From positions 1 through 21,007 of the forward strand of contig JAZDPH010000038.1 of assembly GCA_043797735.1 (NCBI GenBank): a DNA stretch of 21,007 nt, given 5' to 3'. The notes under the pieces were generated by a model that saw only the letters and a program-made list of their open reading frames with translations, ran no database searches and was not told where the DNA came from. Shown here one piece after another: positions 6,676-14,681 of the stretch; positions within the stretch are counted from its first letter, which is position 1; each line of letters begins with the position of its first letter. The position numbers and the translations under genes were made by a program. This DNA comes from BS750m-G77 sp043797735 (GTDB lineage: Bacteria > Omnitrophota > Gorgyraeia > Gygaellales > Profunditerraquicolaceae).

Positions 6676-7619
6676 AATCCCTCCATTCCTTCCTCTAAGG
6701 CCCGGCGCATAATATTTACATCGGGCCAGATGCCGGTCCAATATTTAAAGGCATAGACGCCCTGAAACAAAAGCATGCCCAGCCCCCCGGAAACAGCCAG
6801 GCCTAACTCCTCCGCGTCCTTAACCAGCTGTGTCTTGCGGTTATAGACCAGCTCATACACAGACAAATTCAGATTCTTAGACAATAATGCCTTGTTAACA
6901 TCGCTGCCTGAGTCGTCTTTCATCCCTACCGGCGTAGCATTAACCAGAAGATGGGCTTTGGTTATGGCATCGCTTAAATTGCTTTTATCAATAAAGACAA
7001 GTTTCTCTTTCTGAAAACCGCCTTCGGAGAAATTAGAAAAGTGATTCCTTGCCGCATCTAGAGCCTGGCGGTTATTTTCATAAATATAAATCTTCTCAAT
7101 ACCTAACTCCTTCCAGCTTAAGGCCGCGATGACCGCCCTGCCCGCGCCGCCGCAGCCTAAGAGCAGAACACTCCTGCCTTTGGTCTCCTGAAATTTTAAA
7201 TCTTCAAACAATGACCGCAAAATTCCCCCGGCATCGGTATTCCAATAGCAAAAACTTTTTCCCTCTTTTTTTACGGTGTTGACCGCCCCGGTTAATTTAA
7301 GGTAATAATGGTCTAAGGCAGAAAGGCCCTCCTTGCCTGCGGCGAGGGGAAAGTTTTCCTCCAAAATCTGCCTGGCCCTTACTTTATGCGGGATGGTAAC
7401 GTTAAAGCCGCTTAAGTCCTTAAGGGTTATCTGATTGCCGTCAACATCAGAAACTGCCAGGTTTTTTGTCAAAAAATCTGGCAGTTTCTCCGGCTCAATG
7501 GGGATCAGCCTGTATTCCGCATTAATACCGCAGGCCCTAAATGCCGCCTCATGCATCTTCTTGGAAAGGCTGTGTTTTACCGGGCACCCGATTAAACCGT
7601 AAATTTCTTTAGGGCTCAT
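6660..7619 (-). CDS. aroE: Shikimate dehydrogenase
   Basis: Reduces 3-dehydroshikimate to shikimate with NADPH, in the aromatic amino acid pathway. Visible motifs: GCPVKHSLS (11-19) for substrate binding, FNVTIPHK with catalytic Lys79, GAVNTV (111-116), NTDAGG with Asp129, the nucleotide-binding LLGCGGAGRA (153-162) and NATPVGM (227-233). At 319 residues it is some 30 longer than usual. Extra residues appear before GFNVTIPHK (about 55-68) and around 95-106. A strong palindrome in the DNA covers residues 44-57, next to the first of these. The start overlaps the upstream gene by 11 bases and the end overlaps pilD by 16, so the three are likely translated in series. The catalytic residues are all present. 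Confidence 0.93.
   Translation of the reverse strand: MSPKEIYGLIGCPVKHSLSKKMHEAAFRACGINAEYRLIPIEPEKLPDFLTKNLAVSDVDGNQITLKDLSGFNVTIPHKVRARQILEENFPLAAGKEGLSALDHYYLKLTGAVNTVKKEGKSFCYWNTDAGGILRSLFEDLKFQETKGRSVLLLGCGGAGRAVIAALSWKELGIEKIYIYENNRQALDAARNHFSNFSEGGFQKEKLVFIDKSNLSDAITKAHLLVNATPVGMKDDSGSDVNKALLSKNLNLSVYELVYNRKTQLVKDAEELGLAVSGGLGMLLFQGVYAFKYWTGIWPDVNIMRRALEEGMEGLCSQQ
7450..7488. repeat. Palindrome inside the aroE coding sequence
   Basis: Perfect 11-base arms GAAACTGCCAG (7450-7460) and CTGGCAGTTTC (7478-7488) surround TTTTTT (7462-7467) and AAAAAA (7471-7476), which also pair, leaving a 3-base loop. It encodes about residues 44-57 of AroE. Confidence 0.75.
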
Positions 7620-8067
7620 TTTTCTTAAAGATTATGCTGAAGAACGCCTGCCATTGCTCCTGGGTAAAATAGGCTAAGGGTTGTGGATACAGCCGGGCTA
7701 ATTCATAACTAAGCTCCTCCCGCTCCATCTGCCTGACCCGGCGGGGCAGGCCCTCTTCCTGCGGCGCATCCGTAACATATGCGCCGTAGATAACATCCCA
7801 GAACTCCTCCCAATCCCTTCTATTAAAGTTCCGGAATGGCTCTCCGATATAAAGCGCTAGTTCAGTTTCTCTCTGCAGGAAGGTAACCGGCTTACGGCGC
7901 TTTGCGCCTGAGCCGGATTGATAGAAAAAATTATCCGTATGGATTTTAGCCTTTTGCAGGTTAAAAGAGAAGAACTCCTTAATCTCTACTCTGTATTTAA
8001 TAATTATAAATAGCGTGAGAAACCCGATAAGCAGGAATATTTTTGGCAGGACTCTTCTAAAGGGCAT
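7609..8067 (-). CDS. Small membrane-anchored protein of unknown function
   Basis: I do not recognise this 152-residue protein. Residues 9-24 form a single hydrophobic segment after a basic start (RRVLPK), so the protein is probably anchored in the inner membrane with residues 25-152 outside the cytoplasm. The remainder is rich in Arg, Glu, Trp and Phe. Two helix-like stretches resemble each other: DWEEFWDVIYG (85-95) and QWQAFFSIIFK (138-148). It overlaps leuA by 11 bases upstream and aroE by 11 downstream, so it is firmly embedded in the biosynthetic operon and is very likely a real gene. No clear Shine-Dalgarno site is seen; translation may depend on coupling. Nothing in the sequence ties it to amino acid synthesis. 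Confidence 0.75.
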   Translation of the reverse strand: MPFRRVLPKIFLLIGFLTLFIIIKYRVEIKEFFSFNLQKAKIHTDNFFYQSGSGAKRRKPVTFLQRETELALYIGEPFRNFNRRDWEEFWDVIYGAYVTDAPQEEGLPRRVRQMEREELSYELARLYPQPLAYFTQEQWQAFFSIIFKKNEP

Positions 8068-9559
8068 ACTTATTTACGGCGTTTAGGTATGCTGATACTG
8101 AAGCCTCGATAATGTCGGTACAGGAGGCGCGTCCGGAAATTACCTTGTTCTTTATCTTGACCTTGATATTGGCCTCCCCCAGGGCGTCCTTGCCGGAGGT
8201 GAGCGCCTCAATGCGGTAATCAATAAGCCTGCCGGGCAAGCCGGTAATTTTATCCACTGCCTTATAGCAGGCATCTACCGGGCCGTCGCCTGTGGAGGAT
8301 GCCTCAAGAACCTTCTTTTTATATTTTATCTTAACCTCTGCCTGGGGGATAATATCGCTGCCGGTAGTAACCTTAACCGACAAGAGCGCATAGGCCTTCT
8401 TTTTTTCCTGTATCTGCTCTTCCACCAGCGCGATTAAGTCGTCGTCAAAAATCTCTTTCTTCTTATCGGCTAATTTTTTAAAACTCCCGAATATCTGATT
8501 AATCCGCAGGCGACTAAGCCGAAAACCCAGATCCTTTAACCTTTTATCCAGCGCATGCCTCCCCGAATGCTTACCTAATACCAGGCGCGTGCCCCCTAAA
8601 CCCACATCCTTAGGATTCATTATTTCATAGGTGCTTCTCTTCTTTAATATGGCGTCCTGATGAATGCCGGCTTCATGGCGAAAGGCGTTTTTGCCTACTA
8701 CCGCCTTATTCGGCGGCACGACAAAACCGGTAAAACTGCTGACCATGCGCGAGGCATTAAAGATATGCACGGTATTTATGCCGGTAGATAAATTCGCGAA
8801 TACGTCCCGGCGCGTCTTTATCCCCATCACCACCTCTTCCAGCGAGGCGTTGCCGGCGCGTTCGCCGATGCCGTTGATGGTGCAGTGCACCTGGCGCGCC
8901 CCGGCTAAAACCGCCGAGAGGGAATTTGCCGTAGCCATGCCTAAGTCATCGTGGCAGTGGATGGAGAGCGCCGCGCGGTTGATGTTCGGCACGTTATTGA
9001 TAATATCTTCAATCAGGCAGTAGATCTCCTGCGGGTAACTGTAGCCGACGGTATCGGGGATATTGATAGTCGTGGCCCCTTCATTTATCACCGCCTCAAT
9101 TATCCTGTAGAGAAAACCCTTTTCGCTGCGGGTGGCATCCTCGGGAGAGAATTCTATATCCGCGCAAAGCCTGCGTGCGGCGCGCATTGACTTTACCGCT
9201 AACTCCAGTATCTGTCCCTCAACCTTGCGAAATTTATATTTCATATGTATTTTGGAAGTAGCCAGAAAAAGATGCAAGCGCCCCTGCCGGGCAGCCTTGA
9301 CGGCTTTCGCCGCCGCCTCAATATCGGGCCTTAGGCAGCGCGCCAAAGCGCAGATACTGCTTTTCTTGATGCTCTTGGCAATCAGGCTTACCGCCTTAAA
9401 ATCATCCGGGCTGGCGATGGGAAAACCCGCTTCAATGACATCTACCCTTAGATTCTCCAGCTGAAAGGCAATCTCCAGCTTCTGCGAGCTGGTCATCGCC
9501 GCGCCTGCAGCCTGCTCCCCGTCTCTTAACGTAGTATCAAATATAATTATCTTATCCAT
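8057..9559 (-). CDS. leuA: 2-isopropylmalate synthase
   Basis: Condenses acetyl-CoA with 2-oxoisovalerate in the first committed step of leucine synthesis. The 500-residue protein has the catalytic TIM barrel, opening with FDTTLRDGEQ (7-16, metal ligand Asp13), then HCHDDLG with metal ligands His201 and His203, and GERAGNASLEE (232-242). The C-terminal third carries the LeuA allosteric domain (GDGPVDA, 424-430), the site of leucine feedback inhibition in the family. Length and motifs fit LeuA better than homocitrate synthase; citramalate synthase of the long type cannot be fully excluded without a tree. It starts 13 bases after the ilvC stop. LeuB, LeuC and LeuD are not in the window. Confidence 0.9.
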   Translation of the reverse strand: MDKIIIFDTTLRDGEQAAGAAMTSSQKLEIAFQLENLRVDVIEAGFPIASPDDFKAVSLIAKSIKKSSICALARCLRPDIEAAAKAVKAARQGRLHLFLATSKIHMKYKFRKVEGQILELAVKSMRAARRLCADIEFSPEDATRSEKGFLYRIIEAVINEGATTINIPDTVGYSYPQEIYCLIEDIINNVPNINRAALSIHCHDDLGMATANSLSAVLAGARQVHCTINGIGERAGNASLEEVVMGIKTRRDVFANLSTGINTVHIFNASRMVSSFTGFVVPPNKAVVGKNAFRHEAGIHQDAILKKRSTYEIMNPKDVGLGGTRLVLGKHSGRHALDKRLKDLGFRLSRLRINQIFGSFKKLADKKKEIFDDDLIALVEEQIQEKKKAYALLSVKVTTGSDIIPQAEVKIKYKKKVLEASSTGDGPVDACYKAVDKITGLPGRLIDYRIEALTSGKDALGEANIKVKIKNKVISGRASCTDIIEASVSAYLNAVNKYAL

Positions 9560-9572
9560 ATAAATACCGCGG

Positions 9573-10607
9573 TTATTTCCTCATCCAAGGCATCATCTCG
9601 CGCAATTTCTTGCCTACTTCCTCTATCTTGTGATTGTCGCCATCCTGAAGCAGTTTATTAAAAACCGGCCGTCCCGCTTCATTCTCTTTAATCCACTCGC
9701 GGGCAAATTTTCCGGACTTGACCTCTTTTAAAATTTTCTTCATTGCCTTGCGCGTCTTGGCGGTAATAATCTTTGGGCCGCGGGTAAGGTCCCCGTAACA
9801 GGCGGTATTAGAAACCCGGCGGCGCATCCCGGAGATGCCGGTCTCCTGAATTAAATCGGTAATAAGTTTTAACTCATGCAGAACTTCAAAATAGGCAATC
9901 TCCGGCTGATACCCCTCTTCAATTAAGGTATCAAAACCGGCCTTGATTAATTCGGTAACCCCGCCGCAGAGCACTGCCTGCTCCCCGAATAAGTCGGTCT
10001 CGGTCTCTTCTTCAAAGGTAGTCTCAATTACCCCGGCGCGGGTGGCGCGCAGGGCCTTGGCATAAGCCAAAGCCAGCTTTAAGGCCTCTCCTGTTGCATT
10101 CTGATAAACCGCAACTAAAGAAGGCACGCCCTTGCCCTCTTCAAACATGCGCCTGACCAAGGCACCCGGCCCTTTGGGCGCCACCATAAAAACATCCACG
10201 TTCTTCGGCGGCTTAATCTGTTTAAAACGGATATTGAAGCCGTGCGAAAAACAGAGGGCCTTGTGGCTTTGGCTATTGGAAGCCAAACCACTGCCCTTTG
10301 GCTTGCCCTTCTTTAAATTCGGCTTAATGCTCTCCTTATAGACCTTTGCCTGCACGTGATCCTGGGTTAAAATCTGGATAATATCGGCGGCCTTGGCTGC
10401 ATCCTGCGCCGGCACGGGGCTAAAGCCGTCTTTTTTTGCCTGCTCAAAATTAGGGGTCCCCTCCATCTCCGAAACTATCACCCGGCACCCTGAATCGCGC
10501 AGGCAGAGCGCCTGGCCCCTGCCCTGAATGCCATAGCCGATAATCGCAATTGTCTTGTCCTTTAGTATCTCCAAATCCGCATCATTGTCATAATAAATCT
10601 TTAACAT
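9573..10607 (-). CDS. ilvC: Ketol-acid reductoisomerase, class I
   Basis: Converts acetolactate or acetohydroxybutyrate to the dihydroxy acid, with Mg and a nicotinamide cofactor. The 344-residue protein has the Rossmann motif GYGIQG (24-29), catalytic His122 in SHGFNI, metal ligands Asp205 and Glu209 in DLFGEQ, Glu241 and Glu245 in FEVLHEL, and Ser266. The open frame extends to 10697, but that extension translates a repeat; the Met at 10607 has AGGAGG seven bases before it and gives the normal N-terminus. Two oddities: about 13 extra residues (103-115, PKGSGLASNSQSH) encoded by a palindrome, and a cofactor loop (VSEMEGTPN, 45-53) unlike the usual Arg/Ser-rich phosphate-binding loop. Without the insertion the length would be about 331, normal for class I. 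Confidence 0.94.
   Translation of the reverse strand: MLKIYYDNDADLEILKDKTIAIIGYGIQGRGQALCLRDSGCRVIVSEMEGTPNFEQAKKDGFSPVPAQDAAKAADIIQILTQDHVQAKVYKESIKPNLKKGKPKGSGLASNSQSHKALCFSHGFNIRFKQIKPPKNVDVFMVAPKGPGALVRRMFEEGKGVPSLVAVYQNATGEALKLALAYAKALRATRAGVIETTFEEETETDLFGEQAVLCGGVTELIKAGFDTLIEEGYQPEIAYFEVLHELKLITDLIQETGISGMRRRVSNTACYGDLTRGPKIITAKTRKAMKKILKEVKSGKFAREWIKENEAGRPVFNKLLQDGDNHKIEEVGKKLREMMPWMRK
10263..10291. repeat. Palindrome inside the ilvC coding sequence
   Basis: Arms at 10263-10274 and 10281-10291 pair over 11 bases with a single bulged C, around a 6-base loop. It encodes residues SGLASNSQSH, which lie in a segment absent from the ketol-acid reductoisomerases I remember. Confidence 0.8.
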
Positions 10608-10632
10608 TTGCTTACCTCCTATTCTCAAAACT

Positions 10633-10701
10633 GTCATTGCGAGGGCACGAAGTGCCCGAAGCAATCCCATCTTTAGATTGCTTCGCTTCGCTCGCAATGA
10701 C
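10633..10701. repeat. GTCATTGCGA/TCGCAATGAC intergenic repeat, copy B
   Basis: A complete copy between ilvN and ilvC. Outer arms GTCATTGCGAG and CTCGCAATGAC and inner arms GAAGCAATC and GATTGCTTC enclose a further perfect stem, GGGCAC (10643-10648) and GTGCCC (10652-10657). It fills nearly the whole gap upstream of the ilvC Shine-Dalgarno site. Confidence 0.88.
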
Positions 10702-10710
10702 GACTACCTT

Positions 10711-11187
10711 TCAATAAGCCATGGCAATTCTGCCGGTGCGCACCAGCTCCTTGACCCCGAAGGGACTAAGGGCCTCCAGCAACTTTTCAATCTGCTCCTG
10801 TTCGCCCACCGCCTCGACAATCGCGGTATCGTTTTTATGCTGGATTATTTTGGCGACATATTTTTTTATTATTTTTTCCAGTTTATCCTCATCTTTGGCG
10901 CCGGAGCAATTTAATTTAACCAGAATAAGTTCGCGGTCAACGTGCTCCTTCTTGGTGAAGTCGGTCACCGTCAGCACGTTGATGAGTTTATTTAACTGTT
11001 TCTCTATCTGCTCCAACACTTTCTCGTCCTCGGCCTCCACTACTAAAGTCATATAAGAGACGAGCGGATCCAGCGTTCTGCTTACCGCCAGAGACGAAAT
11101 ATTATACCCGCGCGCGCTAAAGAGCCCGGCAACCCGCGCCAACACCCCGAATTTATTTTCCACTAATACCGATATTGTATGCTTCAT
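10711..11187 (-). CDS. ilvN: Acetolactate synthase small (regulatory) subunit
   Basis: The regulatory partner of IlvB; it activates the catalytic subunit and confers valine feedback inhibition in the family. The 158-residue protein has an N-terminal ACT domain beginning HTISVLVENKFGVLARVAGL, followed by the usual C-terminal domain with RELILVKLNC near residue 85. The length is normal for the short IlvN/IlvH type. It lies downstream of ilvB, separated by an 85-base gap filled with an inverted repeat, and upstream of ilvC. No strong Shine-Dalgarno site is seen before the ATG. All expected blocks are present and no oddity is seen. Confidence 0.93.
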   Translation of the reverse strand: MKHTISVLVENKFGVLARVAGLFSARGYNISSLAVSRTLDPLVSYMTLVVEAEDEKVLEQIEKQLNKLINVLTVTDFTKKEHVDRELILVKLNCSGAKDEDKLEKIIKKYVAKIIQHKNDTAIVEAVGEQEQIEKLLEALSPFGVKELVRTGRIAMAY

Positions 11188-11190
11188 CTT

Positions 11191-11270
11191 TTCGTAAACC
11201 GTAATTCGTAAATGGTAACTCGTAATCTTAAATACTTACTATTTACGATTTACGAATTACCAATTACGAA
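11191..11270. repeat. Long inverted repeat built from a GTAATTCGTAAAT-like word (ilvB/ilvN gap)
   Basis: Two 28-base arms, 11191-11218 and 11243-11270, match at 24 of 28 positions as inverted copies around a 24-base centre. Each arm is itself made of near-repeats of a word like CGTAA(T/A). The repeat begins 4 bases before the ilvN start and ends 2 bases after the ilvB stop, so it fills the gap exactly. Confidence 0.85.
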
Positions 11271-11272
11271 AA

Positions 11273-12940
11273 CTACGCCATCCCACCTATCATACGATTA
11301 ATCGCCTCGCCTGCCGGAACCATCGGATAAACGTTCTCCTCCGGATCAATCCGGAAATCAATCAACACGGTATTATCTATTGCCAGGGCCTTTTCAATCG
11401 CCGGCCGTACCTCTTGGTTTTTCTCAACCCGGATGCCCGCAGCGCCGTAACTTTCAGCCAGCTTCACAAAATCCGGCCCGCTGATGCAGGTATGGGAATA
11501 ACGTTTTTTGTAAAATAACTCCTGCCACTGCCTGACCATCCCCAGATAGCCGTTATTCAATATGGCAATTTTCACGTTTATCTTATTACAGACACAGGTG
11601 GCCAGCTCCTGTATGTTCATCTGTATTGAGCCGTCGCCGGCGATATCAAAAACCGTTTTGTCAGGGCAGCCGATCTTTGCCCCCATTGCCGCGGGGAAAC
11701 CAAAGCCCATCGTGCCCAGGCCGCCGCTAGAGATAAAGGTGCGCGGGCGCGTATATTTGTACCACTGGCAGGCCCACATCTGGTTTTGCCCGACCTCGGT
11801 GGCAATAAGCGCCTCCCCTTTGGTTAATTCGTAAATCTGCTCAATAACATACTGGGGTTTGATCCTGCCCGCTTCTTTATTATAGGTAAGCGGGTATTTC
11901 CTCTTCCAGGAATCAATGGTAGCAAGCCACCCGGAGGTGTCCGGGGCCTGCTTAATCTCCTGCAGAATTTGCGCCAAAACATTTTTGGCATCCCCTACCA
12001 CCGGGACATCCACTCTAACATTTTTACTGATAGAAGAAGGGTCAACGTCAATATGTATTACCTTGGCATGCGGGGCAAAGGCATCAAGGCGGCCGGTGAC
12101 CCGGTCGTCAAAACGCGCCCCCACTGCGATAATAAGATCCGACTCCATTATGGCATGATTGGCATAGGCAGTGCCGTGCATCCCCAGCATCCTCAGGGAA
12201 AGTTTATGCGTCTCCGGAAACCCCCCTAAGCCCATAAGCGTGGTGGTTACCGGGGTGTTAATCCTCTCGGCAAACTCCTTTAACTCCTGATACGCCCCGG
12301 AGGTAATAATCCCCCCGCCGGCATAGATCAGCGGTTTTTTGGCTGCGGTAATTAATTTTATACATTTCTTAATCTGCCCGGGATGGCCAAAAAGCGTAGG
12401 CTTATAACTTTTAATCTCCACTTTTTCCGGCCAGATAAATTCACTCTCGGCCTGCTGGACATCCACCGGCACGTCAATTACCACCGGCCCGGGCCGGCCG
12501 CTTGTGGCGATATAAAAAGCCTCCCTGATCACCTTGGCCAACTCCCTGACATCCTTGACCAGGTAATTATGTTTTGTTATCGAACGGGTGATACCGGTAA
12601 CATCCGCCTCCTGAAAGGCGTCGTTGCCGATTAAAAATGTTTTAACCTGCCCGGTTATCGCTACTAACGGTATGGAATCCATATAGGCATTGGCAATGCC
12701 GGTAACAAGATTGGTTGCCCCGGGGCCGGAGGTGGCAAGGCAGACTCCCGCCTTACCGGTAGCCCGGGCATAACCTTCGGCAGCATGTGCTGCCCCCTGC
12801 TCGTGGCGGGTAAGGATAAACTTTATATCCGTATCATAAAGCTTATCAAACAAGGGCAAGACAGAGCCGCCGGGATAGCCAAACATTACCTTTACCCCTT
12901 CGCGCTTTAAAGATTCAATCAAAATTTCTGCGCCGGTCAT
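11273..12940 (-). CDS. ilvB: Acetolactate synthase large (catalytic) subunit
   Basis: A thiamine-diphosphate enzyme making acetolactate from two pyruvates, or acetohydroxybutyrate from pyruvate and 2-oxobutyrate. The 555-residue protein has catalytic Glu47 in RHEQGAAHAAEGYARATG, SGPGATN (71-77), the FAD-domain region in the middle, and the thiamine/Mg motif from GDGS (435-438) to LNNGYLGMVRQWQ (461-473). GMVRQWQ and the presence of ilvN mark it as the anabolic FAD-dependent type, not the catabolic AlsS type. The ATG overlaps the ilvD stop in ATGA. Length and motifs are complete. Confidence 0.95.
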   Translation of the reverse strand: MTGAEILIESLKREGVKVMFGYPGGSVLPLFDKLYDTDIKFILTRHEQGAAHAAEGYARATGKAGVCLATSGPGATNLVTGIANAYMDSIPLVAITGQVKTFLIGNDAFQEADVTGITRSITKHNYLVKDVRELAKVIREAFYIATSGRPGPVVIDVPVDVQQAESEFIWPEKVEIKSYKPTLFGHPGQIKKCIKLITAAKKPLIYAGGGIITSGAYQELKEFAERINTPVTTTLMGLGGFPETHKLSLRMLGMHGTAYANHAIMESDLIIAVGARFDDRVTGRLDAFAPHAKVIHIDVDPSSISKNVRVDVPVVGDAKNVLAQILQEIKQAPDTSGWLATIDSWKRKYPLTYNKEAGRIKPQYVIEQIYELTKGEALIATEVGQNQMWACQWYKYTRPRTFISSGGLGTMGFGFPAAMGAKIGCPDKTVFDIAGDGSIQMNIQELATCVCNKINVKIAILNNGYLGMVRQWQELFYKKRYSHTCISGPDFVKLAESYGAAGIRVEKNQEVRPAIEKALAIDNTVLIDFRIDPEENVYPMVPAGEAINRMIGGMA

Positions 12941-14589
12941 TTTAATATTGCTCCTTTGTCGGCGGAACTTACCATCCTGGAGTACCGCGCCAGGTAACCC
13001 GTTTTAATCTTAGGGGCAACCGGCCTCCAGTTTTTAAACCTTTTTTCAATTTCGGCCTTGCTTAATTTAACCTCTAATTTTCTTGCCGGTATGTCTATCG
13101 AGATTATATCGCCTTCTTTTAATATGGCAATAATCCCGCCTGCGGCCGCCTCAGGAGAGACATGCCCGATGCAGGGGCCTTTTGTCCCGCCGGAAAACCT
13201 TCCGTCGGTAATTAAGGCTACCGAGTCGCTTAAGCCCAACCCGACAATCGCCGAAGTGGGCGCGAGCATCTCGCGCATGCCCGGGCCGCCTGCCGGGCCT
13301 TCGTAACGGATAACGATGCAGTCGCCTCTTTTTATTTTTCGGGCAAGTATCGCTGCCATCGCCTCTTCCTCGCGGTTAAATATACGCGCCCGGCCGTTAA
13401 ATTTCATCATCTTCGCATTTACCGCCGACTGTTTTACTACCGCCCCGCAAGGCGCAAGGTTTCCGTATAACACCGCTATGCCCCCCTGCTTGTGATATGC
13501 ACGGCTGGCGGGCCTGATTACCTCTTCATCAAATATTTGCGCTTTGTTTGCTATCTGAAAAACCCTTTCCCCGCTTACGTTTAAAGTATTGTGCAGTTTA
13601 TTTTTTAACCTCTTTAAAACCGCGGGGATCCCCCCGGCAAACTCCAAATCTTCCATATAATGCGTGCCTGCCGGCTCTATGTTTGCGATATGCGCTGTCT
13701 TTCTGCTTATCCGGTCAAAGGTTTCAAGGTCAAGTTTTACCCCTGCCTCATGGGCTATGCTCATCAGATGCAAGACGGTATTAGTCGAACCCCCCAAAGC
13801 CATATCCACAAATACCGCATTTTCCAAAGATTGCTTGTTGACGATATCCCGGGGGCAGATATTTTTTTTGACTAACTCCACGATGCGCTCTCCTGAAGCC
13901 TGGGCAATGCGGCGTTTCTTAGCCGAAACCGCCAATGCCGTCGCAGTCCCCGGCAGGGACAGCCCGATTGTCTCGGTTAAGCAGGCCATAGTATTGGCGG
14001 TATAAAGCCCCTGGCAGGAGCCGGCGCCGGGACAGGCCTCCATCTCAAGGCACTCCAGTTCCCTCATGGAGATCTCACCTCTTTTTGCCCGGGCCAACGC
14101 CTCAAAGGTGTCATGCACAAAAGCAAGTTTTCTTTTATTGTAACGGCCGGAAAGCATCGGGCCGGCGGTCACTATAATCGCCGGGATGTTTAGGCGTATT
14201 ACCCCCATAATCATCCCCGGCGTAATCTTATCGCAGTTAGTCAGGCAGACGATCCCGTCTAACTGATGGGCGTTGCAGACCGTCTCAATGCTGTCGGCGA
14301 TTAATTCCCTTGAGGCCAGCGGATAACACATCCCCAAATGCCCCATCGCGATTCCGTCGCAGATTCCGGGGATTCCGAAAAAGAAGGGTGCCCCCCCGCC
14401 GTAACAGATGCCGCGTTCGATAAAACGCTCCAATTCCCGCATCCCTACGTGCCCGGGGATTAAATCGGTAAATGAGGTGGCCACGCCTATAAAGGGCCTC
14501 TTTAAATCCCTCCTGCTTAATCCGGTGGCATGCAAAAGCGCCCGCTGCGGAACCCGCTCTATCCCTTTTTTAATCTTATCGGATCTCAT
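12937..14589 (-). CDS. ilvD: Dihydroxy-acid dehydratase
   Basis: An iron-sulfur enzyme that dehydrates dihydroxy acids to 2-oxo acids in isoleucine and valine synthesis, and the first gene of the ilv group here. The 550 residues contain GIPGICDGIAMGH, LTNCDKITPGM and EACPGAGSCQGLYTANTM, which carry the conserved cysteines for the cluster, and the C-terminal GPAGGPGMRE and TDGRFSGGT blocks. GHVGM stands where many homologues have GHVHL. GAGGT-like bases precede the ATG, and repeat copy C lies immediately upstream. The stop overlaps the ilvB start by 4 bases. The type of cluster (2Fe-2S or 4Fe-4S) cannot be settled by eye. Confidence 0.95.
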   Translation of the reverse strand: MRSDKIKKGIERVPQRALLHATGLSRRDLKRPFIGVATSFTDLIPGHVGMRELERFIERGICYGGGAPFFFGIPGICDGIAMGHLGMCYPLASRELIADSIETVCNAHQLDGIVCLTNCDKITPGMIMGVIRLNIPAIIVTAGPMLSGRYNKRKLAFVHDTFEALARAKRGEISMRELECLEMEACPGAGSCQGLYTANTMACLTETIGLSLPGTATALAVSAKKRRIAQASGERIVELVKKNICPRDIVNKQSLENAVFVDMALGGSTNTVLHLMSIAHEAGVKLDLETFDRISRKTAHIANIEPAGTHYMEDLEFAGGIPAVLKRLKNKLHNTLNVSGERVFQIANKAQIFDEEVIRPASRAYHKQGGIAVLYGNLAPCGAVVKQSAVNAKMMKFNGRARIFNREEEAMAAILARKIKRGDCIVIRYEGPAGGPGMREMLAPTSAIVGLGLSDSVALITDGRFSGGTKGPCIGHVSPEAAAGGIIAILKEGDIISIDIPARKLEVKLSKAEIEKRFKNWRPVAPKIKTGYLARYSRMVSSADKGAILK

Positions 14590-14605
14590 ATTCTACCTCG
14601 TTATT

Positions 14606-14675
14606 GTCATTGCGAACCCCGAAGGGGTGAAGCAATCACGATTTTTTGAGATTGCTTCGCTTCGCTCGCAATGAC
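14606..14675. repeat. GTCATTGCGA/TCGCAATGAC intergenic repeat, copy C
   Basis: The cleanest copy. Perfect outer arms GTCATTGCGA (14606-14615) and TCGCAATGAC (14666-14675) and perfect inner arms GAAGCAATC and GATTGCTTC form a two-tier hairpin with a small ACCCC/GGGGT stem. It occupies the 92-base gap between the aldolase stop and the ilvD start. I see no separate promoter there. Confidence 0.9.
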
Positions 14676-14681
14676 TACGTT

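Noticed and set aside
10608..10697. 30-residue N-terminal extension of ilvC
   Set aside because: It translates repeat copy B, and a perfect AGGAGG sits before the internal Met at 10607.
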